Shown here: piece by piece, positions 53,901-61,663 of the stretch
How positions within the stretch are numbered: the stretch's first letter is position 1
Layout of the letters: the number at the start of each line of letters is the position of its first letter
From: Parapedobacter soli
Lineage (GTDB): Bacteria > Bacteroidota > Bacteroidia > Sphingobacteriales > Sphingobacteriaceae
Direction of reading: 5' to 3'
Assembly (NCBI RefSeq): GCF_025460835.1
Contig: NZ_JAMXAY010000009.1
Span: 48,562 to 112,561 of the forward strand
DNA length: 64,000 nt
Notes under the pieces: model-generated
The model's database searches: none
Seen by the model: the letters and a program-made list of their open reading frames with translations, nothing else
What the model was told of the DNA's origin: nothing
Position numbers and translations under genes: made by a program

Positions 53901-55319
53901 CCCGAGACCGCCGTGATGCTTACCCTCAACCAGGGCTGGAACTGGCTTGGCTATCCGCGGTACTATAACACCGATATCAACACCTATTTCGGCAGTGCCA
54001 TGCCGGGCGACAAGGATAAGATCGTAGGGCAAGACGGCTTTGCCGAATACGATGCCGCCGCGGGCCAATGGTTTGGGAGCCTGCGCTACCTCCAGCCGAA
54101 CCACGGATACCGGTATTACAGTCAGCATGGCCTCACGTTCGAAGTCGGCGTGCCCGACCCTGCACCCGCACCCACACGGTTCATGGGGATGCGGATGATG
54201 GCGGCGGGGACGGCCCGTGCGTTGGCACAAACACCCCAAATAAACATCAACCCCTTTGCGGTGGTGACCAGCAGCGTAGACCCCACGGTAACGGCAAACA
54301 CCATTGAAAGGCCCTACCACAGCACGCTCACTTCGACGATCATGCAAGACGGTATGCCGGTTACCGACCCCGAAAACTACGAAGTATGGGTCCGGGTAAA
54401 TGGCGAGCTAGTCAATATCGTAACCCCTATATCGGGGCCCGACGAGACGGTCAACAGCTTCATTCCCGTGTTTGGCGACGACACGGAGACCGGCCAAAAA
54501 ATCGAACTCGTGGTACATGACAAATCGAGGGGCCAGGTTTATGAAGCTTACGTCATCCCATCGACCAATGAAGGTATGCCCTACTCACCCAGCCACGCCG
54601 TTGACCTACGGTTCGAAGCCGACGCGGTATCGGGAACGGTGCAGCAGCCCATGGCCATCGTATTGGAAGGTGCGGCCGACCTTTCGCTTTCGCGTTCGGT
54701 CGAACAAACGGAAGTCATGCTCAATGGCACGTTCAGTTACGTGATCCGGGTGTCGAACCCGAGCGCTGAAGTAGCCGTTAACGTAGCGCTAAGCGATACG
54801 GTAGCGGCGGCATTCGATGTCGTTTCGATTTCGGGCGGCGCGCAGTTCGACAGCGGCAGCCGCACCGTTAAACAAACCATTTCTGCGTTGCAGCCCGGCG
54901 AGGAACGGGAAATCGTGCTGCAACTGCAAGCCTTGCAAGTGGGCACACACGCGGTAGGCCATGGCCAGGTCACTGCCAATAACGATCGTGATGCCAGCAA
55001 TGATATTGGCCAACCCGTTCTGGTAAACGTATCAGATACCCGTGCAGATGCGGAACGGCTGTTTATTCCCGGCTTGTTCACCCCGAATGGTGATGGCATC
55101 AACGACTTCTTTGAAATCGTTGGCTTGCCGGAGTATTTTCCGGAGAATGAACTGGTTATCTACAATAAAAACTATAACACCATTTATAAGAAAGTCAACT
55201 ACCGGAATGATTGGGGCGGCGATAATCAACCGATGGGATCGTACGGTTACATCCTGAAAGTAAAAACGGCCACCGGCGAAGAGAAAATCTATAAAGGTTT
55301 CATAACCATCACGTATTAA
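47946..55319 (+). CDS. Giant secreted protein with C-terminal gliding-motility (type IX, type B) sorting domain
   Basis: A ~2457-residue cargo protein, numbered here from the ATG at 47946, which precedes a good signal peptide ending VSAQ; an upstream ATG at 47904 is less likely. Domains: a fibronectin-III-like region (~155-230), carboxypeptidase-regulatory-like folds (~330-415 and ~435-500), a long unique part with a coiled segment (~1110-1150), an Ig/cadherin-like region, two GWNWL modules (~1915 and ~2010), a DUF11/CARDB-like domain (~2240-2365), and the CHU_C sorting domain with LFTPNGDGINDFF and GSYGYILKVK at the end. It should be exported by the Por system and attached or released at the surface. 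The PorP/SprF gene follows after 16 bases. Confidence 0.9.
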   Translation: MTHYSFSISRLSTPCALAKWTVLVLGLLLLPSFWNIVSAQKDDDAVKGLFKIALDAKDESIANISWGDNLPYYSGGCGDKVHLIEISAYYSPNYIHIHGKDYFESRPSSGIAPMQIGPSKNIGFEIRYEWGSPNGGCSLKWGYEYLTITTPAIKPPTDVDAHMISDTSAEISWKKGSGIVEHSIQYLIKRNGVEIARVRGDLLSYVDTTIAKGTMDVLYTVQTIVGEDAPARWNRTQSSEVQAPALNLRLEATTTESNRIKLTWPELDNVHGVEAVIIVRNGVDIERDYSKHATSYTDYEVIAGMAYTYQLRFRGTQSETIKAVGRSKPNGKISGYVRNSTGIGIAGIDITASSTAEIDDNVESKQYMYTATTEHDGYYEIPEIFYGDAASYQVVPKLPGYDLPRFNPDTLVRNLDIDEYNIKNVSFEDTASFTVAGQVYFYLSNSVSNSHLKLGMDSVDIYVDGVRTATTKPDGTYALNFASSGTYHIAAAYRQHKIRPLAVHADQDTLTTGVYPVTGQRNELAYGYDVLVESDVGGINFINLQTDTLELHVYATDGKFPVGEEILMDIRPIDGYGAPLPTRVFPPLPVYANGNTTSLTDTGPFDNDPGNDIHGGLSTADWTDANTYVWNGQPVHIKTDNPGNTNGSAVVVLPALAYEIYATHIIERNDPDLPYSNANALVNTNKQEFFRKLKQRISLAERDTVEAFRDSVILDPPQDEIRTIVNQDHDPDDPASGPYEIQDTIRAGEFGLDTMHMAYREATNPNLRFVYHQELDIVWDDEADWDRNNLLQPGKLEPQVINQWGAARSKYSDKLYLLEQGVQELLRFRVVEAYDLYGEAYQHPVDSAIIEIYDGIGDFNNAQRYRYLPHDPASGRYQPFTYQLVPGAPNFSVAPFHEKSFQLFAKVGMGTSQLTHSKTLFATVVGSREEEGKGVVSSPNIPYLILHRPPGDQSYARIKKGSQFTWRETKKYGTSGGAGINASLGFNSNIFGVNLFGRVETSLVAGRNNEGDRGFQHVFTVEEEIATSPDGEFNAGKGGDILFFNTNVFSYGIYNHLVYEPQVNGGPGKLSHFQAADLADRGMESIVMYTYNQVKNTEIPRLENLIGHNNTQISIDQNKPQAQQDTSETNRLRNEINRYREQIRVYNKVLHNVDSIQALANGHDGELAPFYEEMVQEVMQNKLDSAEASSEIVDRLKNHSGDMYAMQKNITFSNGVDYSFTLQNSMTYIDNFEYEVYIDWDLTATGGIQVGENDLTRNEVGASATVHTIVDGTILSREGEINNEIEIFLSDDDIGDSFSLNTYVDPTYKTPIFGVYGGASSCPYEIGTLQRDLPVIAVSGNSKLVNVPADEPATFTVSIGNESVTEEAREYIVFVNPRSNPNGARVYLGGTVINNTPASFFVQPQDSARITLEVYRGPIAYQYNNLELVIAPACSDIETRNVDDSLSKASVYISAHFTPSCGTVDLFKPGHNWLVSSLNHNRLQVTFNEYDPNNPNLREIRLQYRRKTGQQAGTVMEDWVDVVSVTPSQLTDAFYDYLMDVSGLPDGDYELRATSVCTDGYYYSDVYAGTIDRTSVNIYGLPEPANGIYGIGSGIRVAFNTTLAASQPTLSVWLEEDGTGTAIPVTYAMNAQRNEISITPVTGDGAFDLLETKQINAFLTGAIADNANEQRDTIQWSFIVNRSPVYWNPASIDIVAEANADTAFGAMLSNKTAANHSFTITEYPQWLTPTITSGNVVPFGGINIDFAIDNRLNPGTYQDTVAALINDKSQYLIVTVNVIKASPDWQVNPADFSHQMNIVAQFSRDETDLLLSRDILDKIAVFVGDEPRGVANITYEPTYDRYVAYLTAYSNNPAGERLSFRLWDAIPGLEYESAERLDFATNGHVGNVNMPYIAHAAGIYQSIPLRAGWNWLSLYVEGSDMSTDNVLKHIDADDQAIIKTLFGNSSYSQFTAIDGWVGTLDTLYVYQSYMMYLSHADTLKVFGQLPETAVMLTLNQGWNWLGYPRYYNTDINTYFGSAMPGDKDKIVGQDGFAEYDAAAGQWFGSLRYLQPNHGYRYYSQHGLTFEVGVPDPAPAPTRFMGMRMMAAGTARALAQTPQININPFAVVTSSVDPTVTANTIERPYHSTLTSTIMQDGMPVTDPENYEVWVRVNGELVNIVTPISGPDETVNSFIPVFGDDTETGQKIELVVHDKSRGQVYEAYVIPSTNEGMPYSPSHAVDLRFEADAVSGTVQQPMAIVLEGAADLSLSRSVEQTEVMLNGTFSYVIRVSNPSAEVAVNVALSDTVAAAFDVVSISGGAQFDSGSRTVKQTISALQPGEEREIVLQLQALQVGTHAVGHGQVTANNDRDASNDIGQPVLVNVSDTRADAERLFIPGLFTPNGDGINDFFEIVGLPEYFPENELVIYNKNYNTIYKKVNYRNDWGGDNQPMGSYGYILKVKTATGEEKIYKGFITITY

Positions 55320-55335
55320 CCACCAACGAAAAGCC

Positions 55336-56304
55336 ATGAAACATTCAATTCTCCTGCTAGCAAGCATCGCTGCCACCTCCTTGTGCAGCAAGACGGCCTC
55401 CGGCCAAGCTGAACTGCAGGGCAGCCAATATTTATTCCACAAAACATACATCAACCCCGCTTATGCCGGGTCGATGGGTAATTTCTCGGCAAACATGCAC
55501 TTCATGATGAAAGATGGCACAGACAATGTCAAAAATTCTTCCACGGTTTCGCTTGCCGCCGATGCCATGCTCCCCAGCAAGCGGCTCGGCCTAGGCCTCA
55601 ACCTTATCCGCAGCCGATTTGGGAACGACAGTTATACAACATTATATCTGAATGCCGCATATCACCTGCAAGCTTCAGAAGGGCTAACCATTTCATCGGG
55701 TATCGCTGCGGGATTCCAACAGTTCGACATCAACCTAACCCAGCTTACCGTCGTGACACCCGGCGACCCTGCCATCAGCAGTGGCAACATATACAGTTCA
55801 AAGGTAGACCTACGTGCTGGGATTTATCTCGATTATCTAAAGAAGTTCTACGCCGGTTTATCTTTCGATAATTTAACATCCATATACGTGAACCGGTCTG
55901 ATTACCAAAACTATATTCCTCTAGAGTTCAGACGGCTCAACCTCTATTTCAATACCGGTGCTCGTTTTGAATATGACCAAGGGCTCACCCTAAGGCCATC
56001 TCTATTGATCCTGAAAACATTCGGGGGACCTACGACTATAGAAGGCGGAAGCTTTTTAGATATCAGCCGGAATTTTGCATTCGGTGTCGCTTTCCGGTAT
56101 CACTCCCACGCGATGTCAAGCATCAATAAAGATAACGAACGTTACACGCAGAACATCATTAGGCCGATGCTAGACGTCAGCATTCTTAAATCGGGGAGCT
56201 TACGGATGAGCTACGGCTACAACATCAATGCGTATCGGCCGGACGGCATTTCAAACGCGATGCATGATTTCTCGCTGACATACCACTTCTTCCCTACCCC
56301 TTAA
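55336..56304 (+). CDS. PorP/SprF family type IX secretion outer-membrane protein
   Basis: A 322-residue outer-membrane protein with signal peptide (SILLLASIAATSLCSKTASGQ) and the hallmark YINPAYAGSMG near residue 42, followed by a 14-strand-like barrel. SprF homologues act with individual type B cargo proteins whose genes lie directly upstream, here the giant CHU_C protein, 16 bases away. The stop codon overlaps that of the convergent thiolase gene. Confidence 0.94.
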   Translation: MKHSILLLASIAATSLCSKTASGQAELQGSQYLFHKTYINPAYAGSMGNFSANMHFMMKDGTDNVKNSSTVSLAADAMLPSKRLGLGLNLIRSRFGNDSYTTLYLNAAYHLQASEGLTISSGIAAGFQQFDINLTQLTVVTPGDPAISSGNIYSSKVDLRAGIYLDYLKKFYAGLSFDNLTSIYVNRSDYQNYIPLEFRRLNLYFNTGARFEYDQGLTLRPSLLILKTFGGPTTIEGGSFLDISRNFAFGVAFRYHSHAMSSINKDNERYTQNIIRPMLDVSILKSGSLRMSYGYNINAYRPDGISNAMHDFSLTYHFFPTP

Positions 56305-57482
56305 GCCCCTACACGCTCCACCACCAGTGCACTCGCTCCGCCCCCGCCGTTGCAGATGCCGGCCACCCCGATACGGCCATCGTGCTGAGCCAATACGGAG
56401 AGCAGGGTAACGACGATACGGGCACCCGAGGCACCCAGCGGGTGGCCCATTGACACGGCACCACCATTCACGTTCACTATATCGGCAGGCAATCCCAATT
56501 CTTGGTTGTTGGCGATAGCGACCACCGAGAAGGCCTCATTTATCTCATAAAAATCCACGTCATCAGCCCCGATGCCAGCGTGAAGCAATGCTCGGGGAAT
56601 CGCTTTGGCCGGAGCCGTGGTAAACCACTCGGGTGCCTGCTGGGCATCGGCATACCCGCGTATACGGGCGAGCGGCCGGAGGCCCAGCTTCTCCAACTTG
56701 GCTTTGCTTACCAACACCAGCGCTGCCGCCCCATCGTTGAGCGTAGACGCGTTAGCCGCTGTTACCGTACCATCGGCCTTGAATACCGGCCGTAACATGG
56801 GGATCTTATCAAACTTTACCGCAAGGACCTCCTCATCTTCCGCAACGACGGCCATCTCCCCTTTACGGCCGGCCACTTCCACGGGAACAATCTCCGATTC
56901 GAACTTACCGGCCCGCTGCGCTGCCTGCGACCGTTTATAAGATTCGATTGCGTACGCATCCTGCGCCTCACGGCTGATACCGCATGTCGCGGCACAAAGC
57001 TCAGCTGCCGACCCCATGTGGTAGTCGTTATACACATCCCACAATCCGTCTTTCACAAGACCATCCACTACTTGCCCGTGGCCCAGCCGGTAGCCCGTCC
57101 TGGCCTTATCGAGGTAATACGGCACATTGCTCATGCTCTCCATGCCACCGGCCACTACAATGTCTTTTGCGCCCACTGCAATACTTTGTGCAGCCAGCAT
57201 AATCGCTTTCGCACCAGATGCGCATACCTTGTTGACCGTAGTGGCGGGGAGATCCGGAAGCCCGGCAAACTTGGCGGCCTGCGTGGCCGGGGCCTGCCCG
57301 AGGTTGGCCGACAAAACATTGCCGAAGAAAACCTCCTCTACATAGTCGCCAGAAATACCGGCACGGCTCACCGCCTCCTTGATGGCGATGCCGCCGAGCT
57401 GTGGGGCAGATAAGGCGGATAGGCCACCCCCAAAACTACCGATCGGGGTACGCACAGCAGAAACAATATAAACGTCTTGCAT
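56301..57482 (-). CDS. Acetyl-CoA C-acyltransferase (thiolase)
   Basis: A 393-residue thiolase that either condenses or cleaves acyl-CoA. Signatures: NKVCASGAKAIMLAAQSI with the active-site Cys (~88), SMSNVPYYL, and at the C-terminus GGAVSMGHPLGASGAR (His) and AGICNGGGGASA (Cys). The start at 57482 (MQDVYIVSA) is used; an upstream in-frame ATG (57542) would add 20 hydrophobic residues not seen in the family. The biosynthetic or degradative role cannot be told; it stands alone, divergent from the metal ABC operon. Confidence 0.95.
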   Translation of the reverse strand: MQDVYIVSAVRTPIGSFGGGLSALSAPQLGGIAIKEAVSRAGISGDYVEEVFFGNVLSANLGQAPATQAAKFAGLPDLPATTVNKVCASGAKAIMLAAQSIAVGAKDIVVAGGMESMSNVPYYLDKARTGYRLGHGQVVDGLVKDGLWDVYNDYHMGSAAELCAATCGISREAQDAYAIESYKRSQAAQRAGKFESEIVPVEVAGRKGEMAVVAEDEEVLAVKFDKIPMLRPVFKADGTVTAANASTLNDGAAALVLVSKAKLEKLGLRPLARIRGYADAQQAPEWFTTAPAKAIPRALLHAGIGADDVDFYEINEAFSVVAIANNQELGLPADIVNVNGGAVSMGHPLGASGARIVVTLLSVLAQHDGRIGVAGICNGGGGASALVVERVGA

Positions 57483-57577
57483 AATGGATAACTGATTATA
57501 AGGCAAAGCTACAAAATTCAGGCAATAAGCAAGATACAGCACGTCTCCCGATAGTTAAAAATAACTTACATAAAATG

Positions 57578-57605
57578 TTAGGTTAATCTAAATTTATTAT
57601 TTTTG
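57578..57605 (+). promoter_or_regulatory. DtxR/MntR-like operator and -7 box of the metal ABC operon
   Basis: TTAGGTTAATCTAA (57578-57591) is a 14-bp palindrome with two transitions from perfect, close to the DtxR/MntR-family motif TTAGGTTAGCCTAA. Six bases later comes a perfect -7 box TATTTTTG (57598-57605), so the operator would sit between the -33 and -7 elements. The ATG at 57615 is ~10 bases after the box, implying an almost leaderless transcript. Confidence 0.65.
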
Positions 57606-57614
57606 TACATAGTT

Positions 57615-58535
57615 ATGAGAAAGGTGTACCGCTTGGCTTTTGTGGTTTGCTGTCTGGTTTATGGCTTATCATGCCAGCCAGACACGGATGAACGCACCCC
57701 GAACGGCAAGCCTTACATCCTTGCTACCACTGGGATGGTGGCCGATATGGTACGGCATATCGTGGGCGACTCGGCCGTGGTGGATGCCATGATGCAGCCT
57801 GGGGTAGACCCCCACCTTTATAAAGCCAGCCAGGGTGACCTGCGAAAAATATTGGATGCCGATTATCTTTTTTACAACGGTGTGCATCTCGAAGGCAAGC
57901 TATCCTCCATCTTAGAGAAACAAAAACGGGTGAAACCCGTAGTTGCCGTAGGCGACAGCCTCGATGGGCTAATCCGGGTGAATAAAACGACTTACGACCC
58001 GCATATCTGGTTTGACGTGTCGCTTTGGAAAGCAGCGACAGCCAATGCGGCACAACAGCTGACCGAGATCGACACGGCGAATGCAGCGTATTACCGGGCC
58101 AATGCGCAGCGCTATATGAAGCAGCTCGACTCATTGCATACCTGGGTGCAGCACAGGATCAACACCATCCCCGAAGGGAAAAGGGTACTGATTACCGCAC
58201 ATGACGCCTTCAGCTATTTCGGCCGCGCATACGGAGTGGAAGTACGTGGGTTGCAGGGCATTTCCACCGTCTCCGAATTCGGACTTCGCGACGTATCGAA
58301 TCTGGTGGACTACATCGTGAAGCACGGAATTCCAGCTGTGTTTGTAGAAAGCTCGGTATCCGACAGGTCGTTGAAAGCGGTGCTAACCGGTGTTCGCCAA
58401 CGGGGCGGCACGGTACGGATCGGGGGCAACCTATTCTCCGATGCCATGGGTGCCGCCGGCACGGCTGAGGGTACGTACATCGGCATGGTAAAATACAATG
58501 TGAACACGATTGTGGAAGCGTTAAACAATAAATAA
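57615..58535 (+). CDS. Metal ABC transporter substrate-binding lipoprotein (TroA/MntC type)
   Basis: A 306-residue binding protein, lipoprotein signal with Cys around residue 20 (YGLSC). The four metal ligands of the cluster A-I family are recognisable: His in VDPHLYK, His in YDPHIWFD, Glu in AVFVESSVS, Asp in NLFSDAMG. The His-rich loop of zinc-specific ZnuA is absent, so Mn or Fe is more likely than Zn. The start is the ATG at 57615, which gives a normal signal peptide (MRKVYRLAFVV). First gene of a four-gene importer operon. Confidence 0.92.
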   Translation: MRKVYRLAFVVCCLVYGLSCQPDTDERTPNGKPYILATTGMVADMVRHIVGDSAVVDAMMQPGVDPHLYKASQGDLRKILDADYLFYNGVHLEGKLSSILEKQKRVKPVVAVGDSLDGLIRVNKTTYDPHIWFDVSLWKAATANAAQQLTEIDTANAAYYRANAQRYMKQLDSLHTWVQHRINTIPEGKRVLITAHDAFSYFGRAYGVEVRGLQGISTVSEFGLRDVSNLVDYIVKHGIPAVFVESSVSDRSLKAVLTGVRQRGGTVRIGGNLFSDAMGAAGTAEGTYIGMVKYNVNTIVEALNNK

Positions 58536-58543
58536 TATACGGT

Positions 58544-59332
58544 ATGATCGTCCATACACAAGAACCGATATTGGAAGTGCATGACCTGATGGTAACTTAT
58601 GGGCGCAAGCCGGTGCTATGGGGGGTGGATTTCACCCTGCCGTCCGGCTGCATTGCGGGTATCGTGGGGCCAAACGGTGCTGGTAAATCCACGCTCCTCA
58701 AAACCATTATGGGGCTGATTACACCCTCCAGCGGATACATCAAGCTGTTTGACCGCTCGTTGGACGAGGTAAGGTCGCAAGTTAGCTACGTGCCGCAACG
58801 TGAGTCTGTCGATTGGGATTTCCCCGTTTCCGTACTGGATGTGGTATTGATGGGACGCTACGGTAAAGTGGGGTTACTGCGCAATACGGGGCCGCGCGAC
58901 CGGGATATCGCAATGGACTGCTTGGATAAGGTGGGGATGTCTGCCTATACCAAGCGGCAGATCTCGCAGCTTTCGGGCGGGCAGCAGCAGCGTGTTTTCC
59001 TGGCACGGGCACTGGCGCAGGAAGCGGACCTCTATTTCATGGATGAGCCGTTTGCCGGTGTAGATGCTGCAACGGAGCAGACGATTATCGCACTGCTCCG
59101 CGAAATGGCATCTGCCGGCAAGACCATTGTCGTTGTGCACCACGACCTGCAGTCGGCGCGTGCCTACTTCGATTGGATCGTACTGCTCAATATGCACCTC
59201 GTCGCCGCCGGCCCTACAAATGAGGTCTTCACGGAGGAAACCATCCAGCAGGCTTACGGTGGTCGTCTTAACCTCTTATCACAGGTGGGTGATGTGATGG
59301 AGAAAAGGGCTTTCCCAAGCCGAGAGCGTTAA
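58544..59332 (+). CDS. Metal ABC transporter ATP-binding protein
   Basis: A 262-residue ATPase of the metal-type ABC transporters: Walker A GPNGAGKSTLLK (~41), Q-loop in SYVPQRESVDWDFP (typical of Mn/Zn systems), signature LSGGQQQRVFLARALA (~143), Walker B LYFMDEPFAGVD, and H-loop VVHHDL. Located 8 bases after the binding protein gene. Confidence 0.95.
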   Translation: MIVHTQEPILEVHDLMVTYGRKPVLWGVDFTLPSGCIAGIVGPNGAGKSTLLKTIMGLITPSSGYIKLFDRSLDEVRSQVSYVPQRESVDWDFPVSVLDVVLMGRYGKVGLLRNTGPRDRDIAMDCLDKVGMSAYTKRQISQLSGGQQQRVFLARALAQEADLYFMDEPFAGVDAATEQTIIALLREMASAGKTIVVVHHDLQSARAYFDWIVLLNMHLVAAGPTNEVFTEETIQQAYGGRLNLLSQVGDVMEKRAFPSRER

Positions 59333-59341
59333 AGAAAAGTT

Positions 59342-60637
59342 ATGGAAACTCTCCTCGATTTTCTAACACTTTCAGATCCGAATGTCCGCTACGTCGTACT
59401 GGGCAATGTATTGCTTTCGTCGAGCGCTGCCATGGTAGGCGCTTTCATACTCTTGCAGAAAAAAGCACTTATCGGTGATGCCGTTTCGCATGCGGTGCTA
59501 CCCGGTATCTGTGCGGCATTCCTATTTTCCGGCAGTAAGAATATTGGGTTCATGCTTAGCGGTGCTTTCGTCACAGGCTGGCTGGCCCTGTTGGCCATTG
59601 ACTACATCACGGCACACTCGAAAGTCAAGAAAGACGCTGCTATCGGACTAGTATTATCTGTATTCTTCGGGGTGGGTATGGTAATGATGACCTACATCCA
59701 GCAATCGGGGAATGCCGCCCAAAGTGGACTAGACCATTTCCTGTTTGGCAAAGCTGCCACCCTCGTGGGAACCGATTTGTTGATTTTCAGTATCCTTGCC
59801 GTTGTCCTACTCGTTGTCGTCGGTCTTTTTTTCAAGTCATTTACCTTAGTTGCTTTCGACCGTCCCTATGCCCAAGCGCTAGGCTATCCCGTGCGTAAGC
59901 TCGACCTGTTGCTCACGAGCCTGACCGTGCTAGCTGTGGTAACGGGTATCACCGCGGTAGGTGTGGTGCTGATGGCAGCCATGCTGATCACGCCGGCCGC
60001 GGCGGCCCGATATTGGACGAATAACATCCGCCGCATGGTATGGCTTGCTGTCGGCTTCGGTGCCTTTGCCGGATTGGCAGGAGCATACATCTCTTACGCT
60101 GCCCCGGCGATGCCCACGGGGCCGTGGATGGTAGTAGTTTCCTCGGCCATCGCTTTCTTTTCATTTTTCTTTGCCCCCACCAAAGGCATCGTACCCAAGA
60201 TGTACACACAGCATAAAAACCAGCGGATTATCGCTGAGGAGAACACGCTGAAGCGCTTCTACCACTTGGGCGAGCGGAACAGCCACTTCCTCGGTTTACG
60301 GAACGCGGACGAGCTGTTTGCCAAAGATGAGCTGAACGCGTCGTCATCGTCATCCCGGGCCGCATTAAAGCGGCTGGCTACCAAGAAGCTTGTCGTGTCA
60401 GACGGGCAGCAGTGGAGGCTCACGGATATCGGTTGGCAGAAGGCGACGCGCATCGTACGGCTCCACCGGCTGTGGGAACTGTATTTAACGAAGTATATGA
60501 ATATCGCGGCGGACCATGTGCATGATGACGCGGAAACCATCGAGCATATCATTACGCCCGAATTGGAGCGTGAACTGGAGCACCAGCTCGGATATCCCGA
60601 TAAGGACCCGCACAACACGGAAATACCGAAAATTTAA
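59342..60637 (+). CDS. Metal ABC transporter permease fused to a DtxR/MntR-like regulatory domain
   Basis: A 431-residue fusion. Residues ~1-285 are an ABC-3 (ZnuB/MntB-like) permease with eight to nine helices, including GDAVSHAVLPGI. After KGIVPKMYTQ the chain becomes soluble: a winged-helix-like part (~300-365, DELNASSSSSRAALKRLATKKLV) and the DtxR dimerisation part, with RLHRLWELYL and AETIEHIITPEL. The residues His375, Glu398, Glu401 and His402 align with metal ligands His77, Glu99, Glu102 and His103 of Bacillus MntR. This matches the design of chlamydial YtgCR. It probably represses its own operon via the operator at 57578. Confidence 0.9.
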   Translation: METLLDFLTLSDPNVRYVVLGNVLLSSSAAMVGAFILLQKKALIGDAVSHAVLPGICAAFLFSGSKNIGFMLSGAFVTGWLALLAIDYITAHSKVKKDAAIGLVLSVFFGVGMVMMTYIQQSGNAAQSGLDHFLFGKAATLVGTDLLIFSILAVVLLVVVGLFFKSFTLVAFDRPYAQALGYPVRKLDLLLTSLTVLAVVTGITAVGVVLMAAMLITPAAAARYWTNNIRRMVWLAVGFGAFAGLAGAYISYAAPAMPTGPWMVVVSSAIAFFSFFFAPTKGIVPKMYTQHKNQRIIAEENTLKRFYHLGERNSHFLGLRNADELFAKDELNASSSSSRAALKRLATKKLVVSDGQQWRLTDIGWQKATRIVRLHRLWELYLTKYMNIAADHVHDDAETIEHIITPELERELEHQLGYPDKDPHNTEIPKI

Positions 60638-60656
60638 ATTAAACACGGATGACACG

Positions 60657-60768
60657 TTGTCTATTGTCTAATGTCTATTGTCTATTGTCTATTGTCTAAT
60701 GTCTATTGTCTATTGTCTATTGTCTAATGTCTATTGTCTATTGTCTATTGTCTAATGTCTAATGTCTA
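60657..60768. repeat. Heptamer array TTGTCTA/ATGTCTA x16
   Basis: Sixteen perfect-length 7-bp units between the two permease genes. The first letters run TTA TTTA TTTA TTTA A (T for TTGTCTA, A for ATGTCTA), so most of the array has a 28-bp higher-order period of three TTGTCTA plus one ATGTCTA. On the other strand the units read TAGACAA/TAGACAT, the same family as at 23977 and 40486. The array ends four bases before the ATG of the second permease gene. Confidence 0.9.
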
Positions 60769-60772
60769 GCTA

Positions 60773-61651
60773 ATGATAGCCTTTTGGATTATACTGACCG
60801 GATCATTGGTGGCTATTACCTGCGGGTTGTTGGGCTGTTTTTTAATCCTCCGGAAGATGAGCATGGTAGGCGATGCGATCAGCCATGCGGTATTGCCAGG
60901 GATTGTAATCGCTTTCTTGCTCAGCGGTAGCCGAGACACCTTACCCATGATATTAGGTGCCGGTGCCACCGGATTGCTCACCACGTTCCTGACCGAATAT
61001 TTCCACCGCCGTGCCGGCCTGCAAACCGATGCGGCAATCGGGGTGGTGTTTACTTTCCTCTTCGCGGTCGGCATCATCCTGATCAGTGCCTTTGCCGGCC
61101 AGGTGGATATCGATCAGGACTGTGTTTTATACGGAGAAATAGCCTACGTGCCGATTGATCTGTGGGTAACCGCCAATGGCACCATTATGGGCCCCCGCCC
61201 GGTCTATATCCTATCGGTTGTGCTGATATTGGTGGTCGCGTTCATCTGTGTAGGCTACAAGGAGCTCAAGCTGACGTCGTTCGATCCGGCGTTTGCCTCG
61301 GTATTGGGTATCTCCACAGCGCTGTGGCATTACCTATTAACGGCTGCGGTATCCATTACTACGGTCAGTTCGTTTGAATCCGTAGGCGCCATCCTGGTTA
61401 TTGCATTCCTCATCGGCCCACCGGCCACGGCCTATCTCTTGACACATAATTTAAAACGTATGCTGGCTATCACGGCTGCCCTCGGGGTGTTCATCGCATT
61501 TGCTGGCTACTGGATGGCATACTGGCTCAACGCATCCATTGCGGGGTGCATGGCCGTAGTTACCGGGCTGTGTTTTCTCGGTGTGTTTTCCATGCAACGG
61601 ATACGGTCATCAAGAATCCAACCACCCATTGCCGACCCGGCGGCGGGGTAG
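60773..61651 (+). CDS. Metal ABC transporter permease (second)
   Basis: A 292-residue ABC-3 family permease with about eight membrane helices; the conserved GDAISHAVLPGIVIAFLL matches the same segment in the fused permease upstream. It carries no regulatory domain. Two different permeases in one operon suggest a heterodimeric channel. The start at 60773 is right behind the heptamer array, with no Shine-Dalgarno sequence visible. Confidence 0.94.
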   Translation: MIAFWIILTGSLVAITCGLLGCFLILRKMSMVGDAISHAVLPGIVIAFLLSGSRDTLPMILGAGATGLLTTFLTEYFHRRAGLQTDAAIGVVFTFLFAVGIILISAFAGQVDIDQDCVLYGEIAYVPIDLWVTANGTIMGPRPVYILSVVLILVVAFICVGYKELKLTSFDPAFASVLGISTALWHYLLTAAVSITTVSSFESVGAILVIAFLIGPPATAYLLTHNLKRMLAITAALGVFIAFAGYWMAYWLNASIAGCMAVVTGLCFLGVFSMQRIRSSRIQPPIADPAAG

Positions 61652-61663
61652 GCGGATGTACAG

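Noticed and set aside
60657..60768. CRISPR-like array
   Set aside because: Units of 7 bp without unique spacers and no cas genes nearby; it is a simple tandem repeat.
57615..61651. Zinc-specific Znu transporter
   Set aside because: The binding protein lacks the His-rich loop of ZnuA, and the fused regulatory domain is MntR/DtxR-like rather than Zur-like.
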